Positions 1 to 5,648 of a stretch of 5,894 nucleotides of DNA are shown in pieces. A model generated the notes under the pieces. It was given only the letters and a program-made list of their open reading frames with translations, ran no database searches and was not told the origin of the DNA. Source of the stretch: Leptospiraceae bacterium (GTDB lineage: Bacteria; Spirochaetota; Leptospiria; Turneriellales; Turneriellaceae). Position 1 is the stretch's first letter; every line of letters starts with the position of its first letter. A program made the position numbers and the translations under genes. Where the stretch lies: the NCBI GenBank assembly GCA_016788945.1, contig JAEUSA010000225.1:1-5894 (forward strand). Reading direction: 5' to 3'.

Positions 1-541
1 AACCTGCGGCGGGCCCATAACTCATCATGGTTTGGCCTATGGATACGGTAAATGATCTTGGTCCCGTTTGGCTAACTTCTTTGACGGCCGTATTCGCATC
101 GGTGTAACTAAACCATTGAAATTTGGCGCCGACGAAAAGGCTCACACCACTTGCCCCAAGGCTGCGGCTAACGGCCAGACTATGATCTGTACGGAAAATG
201 TTGGCTGCCGAACTTACACTGGTTGAGCTCGTGGCGTCTACCTGACGCTGCAGCGCGATGGTCGGATAAGACACGCCAGCCTCACCCTGATAGCTGAGAG
301 CCCAAGTTTTATTCCAAACAAGGCTACCGGATAACCCTGCCAGATAGAGACACGGATCGGGTTTATTCGATTGAAAATCATTGCCGAACATCTGCACAGT
401 CTTTCCCGACGCCAAACCCATTTGCCAGTGGCTGACAGTCGTGCTCGCGCCGAAATAGCCGGCAACGTCGGCGTGTAACGGGAATGTGGATATCGCAGAG
501 AAAATCCATATACCCGGATATTTTCGAAGTAGTTTTTTCAT
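1..541 (-). CDS. Exported, probable outer-membrane beta-barrel protein (partial, C-terminus off the left edge)
   Basis: The minus strand is open without a stop from the ATG at 541-539 to the window edge, giving 180 codons. The product begins MKKLLRKYPGIWIFSAIS, a basic n-region and hydrophobic core, followed by FPLHA|DV, a good signal peptidase I site after residue 24. The mature part is rich in Gly, Ser, Thr and aromatic residues with alternating hydrophobic and polar positions (for example SLFVGAKFQWFSY near residues 134-146). This is typical of transmembrane beta-strands, so an outer membrane location is inferred. I do not recognise the family. The start is chosen for the signal peptide; the base context just upstream is a weak ribosome site, and a GGAGGT (579-584) lies 37 bases too far away. 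It follows the thiolase on the same strand after a 124-base gap with a hairpin, so it is probably transcribed separately. A TTGACA hexamer (587-592) has no convincing -10 partner. Confidence 0.72.
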   Translation of the reverse strand, partial: MKKLLRKYPGIWIFSAISTFPLHADVAGYFGASTTVSHWQMGLASGKTVQMFGNDFQSNKPDPCLYLAGLSGSLVWNKTWALSYQGEAGVSYPTIALQRQVDATSSTSVSSAANIFRTDHSLAVSRSLGASGVSLFVGAKFQWFSYTDANTAVKEVSQTGPRSFTVSIGQTMMSYGPAAG

Positions 542-632
542 GGTGACCAGAAATTTTATGAAACACGCCCGGGGGTTTACCTCCGATGTCAATAGCTTTT
601 GCCACGCATCGGCTTTCAGGTCAATAAGGGCG

Positions 633-659
633 AGGCGCACGGGCGATTGCCGTGCGCCT
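633..659 (-). terminator. Strong hairpin after the thiolase gene, probable terminator
   Basis: A perfect 10-bp inverted repeat, AGGCGCACGG at 633-642 and CCGTGCGCCT at 650-659, has a 7-base loop. It starts 6 bases past the thiolase stop codon on the minus strand, the usual place for an intrinsic terminator. The bases after the stem (CGCCCTTATT on the minus strand) are only weakly T-rich. It could therefore be an imperfect terminator or a 3'-end stabilising hairpin that limits read-through into the outer membrane protein gene. Confidence 0.6.
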
Positions 660-665
660 ACTCTA

Positions 666-1907
666 TTAGCCTTCTACTCTTTCAACGATCGTCGCAATGC
701 CCATGCCACCGCCGATACACAGCGTGATCAGCGCATAGCGTGCCTTGCGGCGTTCGAGTTCGTCGACTGCGGTACCAAGCAAGATAGCCCCTGTACCGCC
801 TAGCGGGTGACCTAATGCAATAGAACCACCGTTGACGTTGATGCGATCCATCGGCACATTGAGCTGCTTCTGCACATAGAGCGGAACAGCGGCAAACGCT
901 TCATTGATTTCCCAGAGATCGATATCCTCAACTTTGAGTCCGGCTTTTTCGAGCGCCTTTTTTGACGCTGAAACCGGGCCCGTCAGCATGATCGTCGGCT
1001 CTTCGCCCGACACCGCCATCGACACAATGCGCGCACGCTTTTTCAGACCGTGCTCCTTGACGGCGTTTTCTGAGGCGAGCAGAACAATGCCCGCGCCGTC
1101 GACAACACCTGAAGCATTGCCGCCGCCGTGGATGTGGTTGATCTCTTTCAGTTCAGGATATGTTTTGAGCGCCATAGCATCAAAAACTTTCTGACCAACG
1201 CCCTTGAACATTGCAGGCATCTTTGAGAGATAGGTGAAATCCCATTTGGGGTTCGGGTACTCGTCATTCTCGACCACAGTACCGTCGTCTTTTTTTACGG
1301 GAATAATCGAATTTTTGAAACGGCCATCTTTAATTGCGACATCCGCTTTTTGTTGCGATGACGCCGCAAATTTGTCGGCTTCTTCGCGCGAGATGTTGTA
1401 CTTGGTCGCAATGATGTCGGCAGAAATGCCCTGCGGTACGAGGTTATAGTGCGCAGCAATTTTAGGATTACCAATCGACATCGCGGTTGCCATGTTCTCT
1501 TCGGTCGTCTCGCCCGCGTCTGAACCCATTTTGCACCGGCTCATCGATTCGACACCGCCTGCGACAACGAGATCGAACACGCCACTCTGGATGTAAGCTG
1601 CTGCATCGTTGACTGCCTGCAGACCTGAACCACAAAAGCGGTTCACGGTATAACCGGGAACATCCTGCGGCCAATGCGCTGCCATTACGCCATAACGCGC
1701 GATACACGCCGCTTGATCGCCCACTTGCGTGACGCACCCTAAAATCACGTCATTGACTTTATCGACCTTCATGCCCTTGTTGCGTTTGGGCAATTCATTC
1801 AGCAACCCTGCTACAAGCTCCTGCGGATGGATATCTGCGAGAGATCCCCTTTTGTTGCCGCGCGCGCGTGGCGTGCGGATTGCATCGACTACATATGCTT
1901 CAGCCAT
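666..1907 (-). CDS. Thiolase family protein (acetyl-CoA C-acetyltransferase / 3-ketoacyl-CoA thiolase)
   Basis: A 413-residue protein of normal thiolase length. It catalyses the CoA-dependent cleavage of 3-ketoacyl-CoA, or in reverse the condensation of two acyl-CoAs, in the cytoplasm. The N-terminal thiolase domain carries the nucleophile Cys92 in [11 protein letters not shown] and the GGVESMSR motif (residues 117-124). The C-terminal domain has NEAF (335-338), His367 in GHPLG and Cys397 in CIGGGMG, so all catalytic residues are present. The [13 protein letters not shown] loop at 261-273 is also family-typical. The sequence does not tell a biosynthetic acetoacetyl-CoA enzyme from a beta-oxidation thiolase, so no symbol is given. 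The ATG at 1907 has a purine-rich AGGTAGGGA (1911-1919) just upstream as ribosome site. No beta-oxidation or polyhydroxybutyrate partner is adjacent. A probable promoter with a dyad lies at 1971-2000. Confidence 0.95.
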   Translation of the reverse strand: MAEAYVVDAIRTPRARGNKRGSLADIHPQELVAGLLNELPKRNKGMKVDKVNDVILGCVTQVGDQAACIARYGVMAAHWPQDVPGYTVNRFCGSGLQAVNDAAAYIQSGVFDLVVAGGVESMSRCKMGSDAGETTEENMATAMSIGNPKIAAHYNLVPQGISADIIATKYNISREEADKFAASSQQKADVAIKDGRFKNSIIPVKKDDGTVVENDEYPNPKWDFTYLSKMPAMFKGVGQKVFDAMALKTYPELKEINHIHGGGNASGVVDGAGIVLLASENAVKEHGLKKRARIVSMAVSGEEPTIMLTGPVSASKKALEKAGLKVEDIDLWEINEAFAAVPLYVQKQLNVPMDRINVNGGSIALGHPLGGTGAILLGTAVDELERRKARYALITLCIGGGMGIATIVERVEG

Positions 1908-1939
1908 TGTTCCCTACCTTGTTTTTCTTTTTGTCAGGT

Positions 1940-1954
1940 GTTGGCTGTGCCAAC
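1940..1954. promoter_or_regulatory. Perfect dyad GTTGGC-TGT-GCCAAC in the thiolase leader
   Basis: GTTGGC (1940-1945) and GCCAAC (1949-1954) form a perfect 6-bp inverted repeat around TGT. It lies between the predicted thiolase promoter (-10 at 1971-1976) and the start codon at 1907, so it would fall in the untranslated leader about 10-25 bases after transcription starts. It could be a repressor operator or a small leader hairpin. No regulator is encoded nearby. Confidence 0.4.
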
Positions 1955-1970
1955 GGTTAACAAAAAGATT

Positions 1971-2000
1971 AGTATCGTGTGTATGCACGATCAGTGACAA
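1971..2000 (-). promoter_or_regulatory. Probable sigma-70-type promoter of the thiolase gene
   Basis: Reading the minus strand, TTGTCA (2000-1995; 5 of 6 to the -35 consensus) is separated by 18 bases from GATACT (1976-1971; 4 of 6 to the -10 consensus). Transcription would start near 1964, leaving a leader of about 57 bases before the ATG at 1907. The spacer contains the dyad at 1974-1991, which overlaps the -10 box, as expected of a repressor-controlled promoter. The assignment rests only on the match to consensus. Confidence 0.45.
1974..1991. promoter_or_regulatory. Operator-like dyad overlapping the thiolase promoter
   Basis: ATCGTG (1974-1979) and CACGAT (1986-1991) are perfect inverted arms around TGTATG, an 18-bp imperfect palindrome. 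It fills most of the spacer of the predicted thiolase promoter and overlaps its -10 box. Size and position suit a dimeric repressor such as a TetR-type fatty-acid regulator, but that identity is a guess. Confidence 0.4.
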
Positions 2001-2079
2001 CTTCGGCTCCGCGAAACCTGTCGTAAAGAAAAAACCGGTCGATAAATTTCGACGCATTATTTAGAGGAAATTCTTTACC

Positions 2080-2121
2080 TTTTCTGGATGCACTTGTGGG
2101 CGAATAGTGTGCTCCAGAAAA
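2080..2121. repeat. Long bulged inverted repeat in the divergent intergenic region
   Basis: The arms 2080-2093 and 2109-2121 pair over 13 base pairs (TTTTCTGGA with TCCAGAAAA, then GCAC with GTGC), with one bulged T at 2089 and a 15-base loop. It is the most stable-looking structure between the two divergent genes. No T-run follows on either strand, so it is not a standard terminator. It could be a leader structure for the phosphatase gene, part of a small RNA, or a protein-binding site. Confidence 0.5.
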
Positions 2122-2188
2122 AGCAAGCAGCCTGAATGCCCGTATTATCCATGTCCGACGCCGATGTAAGACGAGGGAAGACACAGCT

Positions 2189-2207
2189 CATGCCGTTTTT
2201 CGGCATG
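2189..2207. repeat. Perfect 7-bp hairpin with a T5 loop
   Basis: CATGCCG (2189-2195) and CGGCATG (2201-2207) pair perfectly around TTTTT. It lies 85 bases upstream of the phosphatase start, so on the plus strand it would be in that gene's leader if transcription starts upstream. No T-run follows, so its role is unknown. Confidence 0.45.
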
Positions 2208-2291
2208 GCAGACAACTAAACTCACAGAGTCTTCACACGTCCAAAATTCCATACAGGACGACAAATCGCCCGAGAGTCGGTAAACTCATGC

Positions 2292-2735
2292 ATGCAATTT
2301 GTACCTGTTGCGCTCGAAAAGGACGGCTACACGCCGCACCGGCCCGAACTGCGCGACCGACTGGCTGCAGAAATGTTCGTGAACCTGCGCTTTGCCATGG
2401 CGGGGCTTGTTGTGGCATTAACGCTGTATTATGCAATGCTCGTCGCCGATTCGGGTTGGGTACGCTACCTGCCGTGGATGCTGCTGCACGGCTTCTTTAA
2501 TTTCGGCATACTCGCCTACCACTGGACCGCAGAGAAATGGCTACACGATACGAAAAGCCGGGTGCGCATATCGCTTGCGTCGGCGTTATGCAATGGCGTG
2601 CTGCTCGGCCTCGGTTTTCTCATGCACTTCCCCGGCATCCAAAACCCGAAAATGCAGATGGCGATTGTGGCGCTGGTCGTCGCGTCGCCGGCGCGGGTGC
2701 CATTACACTCGCCTGCCATCGTTTCTTCTTCGTAA
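2292..2735 (+). CDS. N-terminal membrane part of a frameshifted SpoIIE-type phosphatase
   Basis: This frame gives 147 codons ending in TAA at 2733-2735, but only the first 132 or so look genuine. The product starts MQFVPVALEKDGYTPHRPEL, a short cytoplasmic segment, followed by hydrophobic helices near residues 34-52, 57-77, 93-112 and 120-132. The fourth helix is cut off. After it the frame yields SPARVPLHSPAIVSSS, which is not membrane-like, while the -1 frame at the same place continues with hydrophobic helices (HRFFFVIFTYPWLLPL and onward). The gene is therefore one reading frame broken near 2684-2697. The ATG at 2292 has only a weak ribosome site; another ATG four bases upstream is in a different frame. 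The membrane part is probably a sensor or anchor for the phosphatase domain. It matches no named sensor domain I can identify. Confidence 0.75.
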   Translation: MQFVPVALEKDGYTPHRPELRDRLAAEMFVNLRFAMAGLVVALTLYYAMLVADSGWVRYLPWMLLHGFFNFGILAYHWTAEKWLHDTKSRVRISLASALCNGVLLGLGFLMHFPGIQNPKMQMAIVALVVASPARVPLHSPAIVSSS

Positions 2736-4117
2736 TCTTTACCTATCCTTGGCTGCTCCCCCTCTCTATTTACCTCGTTTTCTTCACACGCGAGCTGGGT
2801 TATAATATCCTCGGCGCAATGAGCATTCCTTACCTGAGCCTGCTGACATTTCTGTGCTGGAAAGACTATGAACGCCGGCTGAATCTGATTCGTGCGGATA
2901 TCCGTCTGCGCGAAGAGCGCAATGAAATTGCGGCGAACCTGCGTCTTGTACAGCAGCTCAAGAACCAGCAGGACCACGATTATTATCTCACTTCACAGCT
3001 AATCAAACCCTTTGCCGTGAATTCCGCGGCCCCGGATTCCCGTTTGCAGATCGAGTTTTTCACCAAACAAAAAAAGGAATTCGAGTTCCGTAATGAAAAG
3101 CTCGCGATCGGCGGTGATCTTTCGATGGCACATAACCTGAATTTCCCCGGGCGCAAAATGACGATTATCGTCAACGCCGATGCAATGGGAAAATCCATAC
3201 AGGGTGCGGGAGGCTGCCTTGTTTTCGGCGCCGTATTTCGCGCTATCGTCGACCGCGTCTCGCCTCAGGAACATTGTGAACCAGACGAGTGGCTGCGGCA
3301 AATGGTCATCGAGTTGCAGAAAATCTTTGAAACCTTCGAATGTTCGATGCTCATTTCGGCATTTTTTTTCCTAATCGATAATGCGACGGGTGAATTTTAT
3401 TCAATCAGTGCTGAACATCCCCGTGCCGTTATCTACCGGACGGGCCGGGCGTCGTTTCTGCCCATGCAGCACCGGCTACTGAAGCTCGGTATGCCTGAAT
3501 TCGATGCAGATTTCAAAATCAACCGCGGGCGCCTCAGTATGGGTGACGCGCTCATCATCGGCTCCGACGGCCGCGACGACCTGCTCCAGGAAAATTTGAC
3601 CTCGGGCGGCAGCCGCATCGACACCGATGCCGAAAAATTTCTGCGTACCGTCGAGCGCGGCGCGGGCGAGCCCATCAAAATTGCGCGGGAGATCACGGAT
3701 TCCGGTGAAATCAGCGACGATCTTTCATTGGTGCGTATTGCGTACCGCCCCGGCAAAGGGCGCGACGCCGTGCGGCCGGCGATAGCGCTGCGAACTGCCC
3801 GCGATCTCGCGACAGCGGGAAACACGGACGAAGCCGAGAACCTGCTCGCACAACTTTCTGAAATGTTACTCGGCAGATCGGCCGCGCTCGCAGGACTAAA
3901 GCTCGCGCTCCAGATACACGCGTTTTCGCTGGCCGCGGTCTTTGCGGAAAAACTCGCCGAACTCGGCTGCGGCGATACCCTCGCGCTCTACTGGTCTGCC
4001 CATGCGCATTTTTATCTCGGCCAGAAAGACCGCGCGATGGACGAATTACGCCGCGCGCTGCCCCACGATCCGCAGCCGCGCATCAGAGAGATACCACAGC
4101 TGCACGCCGCGGCTTGA
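2684..4117 (+). CDS. SpoIIE/PP2C-type serine phosphatase, downstream part of the frameshifted gene
   Basis: This frame carries the rest of the gene started at 2292. It is open back to an ATG at 2537, but the sequence before about 2684 is not membrane-like and is probably not translated; if read alone, the ATG at 2819 is another possible start. Numbered on the repaired protein of about 608 residues, helices 4-6 end near 190. A charged coiled coil follows (KDYERRL... to about 240), then a PP2C/SpoIIE domain: IGGDLSM near 273, NADAMGKS with QGAGG near 294-307, GDALIIGSDGRDDL near 418-428 and SDDLSLV near 474. These give the Asp residues that bind Mn/Mg. Residues 485-608 are Ala/Leu-rich helices ending in a TPR-like unit (ALYWSAHAHFYLGQKDRAMD). 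The family dephosphorylates Ser/Thr on anti-anti-sigma or similar partners at the membrane. The GGD motif lacks the usual second Asp. The break may be a sequencing error or a real inactivation. Confidence 0.82.
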   Translation, partial: VAGAGAITLACHRFFFVIFTYPWLLPLSIYLVFFTRELGYNILGAMSIPYLSLLTFLCWKDYERRLNLIRADIRLREERNEIAANLRLVQQLKNQQDHDYYLTSQLIKPFAVNSAAPDSRLQIEFFTKQKKEFEFRNEKLAIGGDLSMAHNLNFPGRKMTIIVNADAMGKSIQGAGGCLVFGAVFRAIVDRVSPQEHCEPDEWLRQMVIELQKIFETFECSMLISAFFFLIDNATGEFYSISAEHPRAVIYRTGRASFLPMQHRLLKLGMPEFDADFKINRGRLSMGDALIIGSDGRDDLLQENLTSGGSRIDTDAEKFLRTVERGAGEPIKIAREITDSGEISDDLSLVRIAYRPGKGRDAVRPAIALRTARDLATAGNTDEAENLLAQLSEMLLGRSAALAGLKLALQIHAFSLAAVFAEKLAELGCGDTLALYWSAHAHFYLGQKDRAMDELRRALPHDPQPRIREIPQLHAAA

Positions 4118-4127
4118 ATTATGCAAT

Positions 4128-4141
4128 TCCGGACGTCCGGA
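4128..4141. repeat. 14-bp perfect palindrome after the phosphatase gene
   Basis: TCCGGACGTCCGGA is fully self-complementary and begins 11 bases after the phosphatase stop codon. As RNA it would form a 5-bp stem with an ACGT loop, followed by ATAAACCC rather than a T-run, so it is at best a weak terminator. It also lies about 14 bases upstream of the possible -35 region of the next promoter and could be an operator. Confidence 0.45.
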
Positions 4142-4154
4142 TAAACCCGCGCGG

Positions 4155-4183
4155 TCGAATTCCCTCCGGCAGTGTGCTATATT
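4155..4183 (+). promoter_or_regulatory. Extended -10 promoter of the lipoprotein operon
   Basis: TGC-TATATT (4175-4183) is an extended -10 element with 5 of 6 matches to TATAAT plus the TGn motif. The hexamer 17 bases upstream (TCGAAT at 4155-4160) matches the -35 consensus at only 3 of 6, which an extended -10 can tolerate. Transcription would begin near 4190, giving a short leader of about 20 bases that still includes the GGAGG ribosome site at 4200-4204. Confidence 0.55.
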
Positions 4184-4193
4184 CGCGCACACT
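4171..4193. promoter_or_regulatory. Inverted repeat enclosing the -10 box, operator-like
   Basis: AGTGTGC (4171-4177) and GCACACT (4187-4193) are perfect 7-bp inverted arms. The 9 bases between them begin with the TATATT -10 hexamer. A protein bound to this 23-bp dyad would cover the promoter core and the start of transcription, so repression of the lipoprotein operon is plausible. No regulator gene lies in the window. Confidence 0.45.
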
Positions 4194-4199
4194 TTCCAC

Positions 4200-4204
4200 G
4201 GAGG
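4200..4204 (+). promoter_or_regulatory. Ribosome binding site fixing the EEP lipoprotein start
   Basis: GGAGG lies four bases before the ATG at 4209. The reading frame is open upstream to 3942, inside the phosphatase gene. This site, together with the lipoprotein signal peptide that starts at 4209, settles the true start. Confidence 0.8.
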
Positions 4205-4208
4205 CAAA

Positions 4209-5633
4209 ATGAACTTTAAAACACAACACCGCCTGCTCGCATTAGCAGGATTTTTCTCTCTGACGGCTCTCATCGGCTGTGTCGCAAACAATGCACAGAC
4301 TTCAGACGATATAACTCTGAAGGGAGGGCTCAGTGCACAGCTCATCGCGACCTCGGCCGCGGGGCAGACAACGGGTACTTTCAATATCCTGAGTTATAAC
4401 GTGGCCGGATTGCCGGCGATTTTATCGAGCTCTGACCCGATGAAGAACACAGCGTACATCAGCTGCCTTATTCGTGACTACGGTATTGTGCACGTGCAAG
4501 AGGATTTCAACTACCACGCAACGCTCTACGACAGTTGTGATAACCACCTGTACCGTTCGCCGACTTCAGGAGGGGTGCCATTCGGCTCGGGCCTCAACCA
4601 ACTCAGCAATTTCCCGTATACAGACTTCGAGCGCATCACTTGGACCAACCGCGTCGGCCCCGATGCTCTCACGCCCAAGGGCTTCACCATGGCGCGCACA
4701 TGGATAGCCCCGGGTGTCGCGATCGACTTCTATAACCTGCATGCGCAGGCCGGTCAGACCGATCCGTTTTCGACCGCCTCGTGGGATGAAGCCGCGCTCG
4801 CTGCCAGCCGCTCGGATATCAACCAGCTTATGGCATATATCAACGCGAATTCGCAAGGCAATGCCGTCGTCATCTTCGGTGACACCAACACACGCTACAC
4901 GCGCGCGGGCCAGAATATGCAAGATTTTCTCGCCGCGGGTTTCCGCGACGTGTGGATCGACCTCGTGCGCGACGGTGTAGCTCCAGTTAATGGCACGCTA
5001 CCGTTAACGACATGCACGCCCAGCTATGTCTCGTCGCAGTGTGAAATCGTCGATAAAGTGCTCTACCGGAATAACGCGTTCGTGACGCTCACGCCCACGG
5101 CGTACCTGATCGACGATGCGCAGTTCACAAACCCCGAAACGCTGGCACCGCTCTCAGACCATAAACCACTTGAGGTGAAATGGAACATCACAACCACGGC
5201 GAACCGCTCACTGAGCGATCAATTCGGTGGCCCACATGGCACAAACTACAACGATGTCAATCTACTCCCCGCGGCTCCGAAGGTCAGCAAAGTCTTTTTG
5301 CGTGCAGGTTCGCGCGTCGATCGCCTTGGTGCAGTCCTGACCGATAACAGTACGCTGATACACGGCGGCACGGGCGGAACTTACAAAGAGCTGACACTTT
5401 CAGCCGGAGAATACGTAAAATCGCTCTATGTGTGTTCAGGAAAAAAGAACAACCATACACGCATCTTCTATGCCCGTTATACGACAAGCAATGGCCGCAC
5501 GCTCGCTGGGGGCTCGACCACATCTGAGTGCACGACCTTTACCGCACCCGAAGGCATGGCGATCGTGGGTTTTCACGGCCGCTCGGCTGACGAGGTCGAT
5601 AAGACCGGCGCCATCTACGCGCCTGCACTATAG
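4209..5633 (+). CDS. Lipoprotein with EEP hydrolase domain and C-terminal jacalin-like lectin domain
   Basis: A 474-residue secreted protein. Residues 1-24 are a lipoprotein signal (MNFKTQHRLL..., lipobox LIGC, lipidated Cys24), so it should be anchored in a membrane facing the periplasm or outside. Residues 57-325 form an endonuclease/exonuclease/phosphatase fold: SYNV with Asn64, VQED with Glu98, YNLHAQ with His178, GDTNTRY with Asp225/Asn227, CEIVDKVLYR at 278-287 and SDHKP with Asp317/His318. These cover the expected metal and catalytic residues. Family members cut DNA, phosphoinositides or sphingomyelin; the substrate here cannot be told. Residues 335-474 resemble a jacalin-type beta-prism lectin (FGGPHGTNYND, IHGGTGG, LSAGEYV, IVGFHGRSADEVDKTGAIYAP), suggesting carbohydrate targeting. 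Cys pairs 86/110, 269/278 and 409/441 could form disulfides. Two stop codons stand in tandem (TAGTAG), and the next lipoprotein starts 15 bases later. Confidence 0.9.
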   Translation: MNFKTQHRLLALAGFFSLTALIGCVANNAQTSDDITLKGGLSAQLIATSAAGQTTGTFNILSYNVAGLPAILSSSDPMKNTAYISCLIRDYGIVHVQEDFNYHATLYDSCDNHLYRSPTSGGVPFGSGLNQLSNFPYTDFERITWTNRVGPDALTPKGFTMARTWIAPGVAIDFYNLHAQAGQTDPFSTASWDEAALAASRSDINQLMAYINANSQGNAVVIFGDTNTRYTRAGQNMQDFLAAGFRDVWIDLVRDGVAPVNGTLPLTTCTPSYVSSQCEIVDKVLYRNNAFVTLTPTAYLIDDAQFTNPETLAPLSDHKPLEVKWNITTTANRSLSDQFGGPHGTNYNDVNLLPAAPKVSKVFLRAGSRVDRLGAVLTDNSTLIHGGTGGTYKELTLSAGEYVKSLYVCSGKKNNHTRIFYARYTTSNGRTLAGGSTTSECTTFTAPEGMAIVGFHGRSADEVDKTGAIYAPAL

Positions 5634-5648
5634 TAGAGGGTAAAAGCC

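Larger units (their letters stand above)
1908..2291. other. Divergent intergenic region between thiolase and phosphatase genes
   Basis: This 384-base stretch holds no convincing gene. The short frames that cross it have no ribosome site or recognisable product. Its thiolase-proximal end carries a probable minus-strand promoter and two dyads (1940-1954 and 1974-1991). Farther right are three inverted repeats: a small one, GTCGA/TCGAC at 2038-2053, a large bulged one at 2080-2121, and CATGCCG/CGGCATG at 2189-2207. None is followed by a T-run on either strand, so they are not obvious terminators. A TATTAT hexamer at 2143-2148 could be a plus-strand -10 for the phosphatase gene, but no matching -35 is visible. 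Confidence 0.6.

Noticed and set aside
579..592. GGAGGT and TTGACA on the minus strand as start signals for the outer membrane protein
   Set aside because: The GGAGGT is 37 bases from the ATG and has no in-frame start near it. The TTGACA has no -10 hexamer at 16-18 bases.
486..803. Plus-strand open frame of 105 codons
   Set aside because: It runs antisense across the outer membrane protein start, the intergenic hairpin and the thiolase C-terminus. It has no ribosome site and no recognisable product.
2081..2138. Short plus-strand frame from the ATG at 2089 (15 codons)
   Set aside because: It lies within the bulged hairpin, and its only GAGG is more than 20 bases upstream. Nothing supports translation.
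1969..2184. Minus-strand open frame of 71 codons in the intergenic region
   Set aside because: The translation is Arg-rich without a domain or signal. It overlaps the thiolase promoter and the large inverted repeat and lacks a ribosome site.
2640..2650. A AAC CCG, a possible -1 ribosomal slippery heptamer in the phosphatase gene
   Set aside because: Slipping here would replace the hydrophobic MQMAIVALVVAS stretch with a polar ENADGDCGAGRR stretch and destroy the fourth membrane helix. The frame must change about 40 bases later, where no slippery heptamer exists.
3942..4208. Upstream extension of the EEP lipoprotein frame into the phosphatase gene
   Set aside because: The in-frame extension overlaps the phosphatase C-terminus and gives Arg-rich sequence. 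The promoter, GGAGG site and lipoprotein signal all point to the start at 4209.
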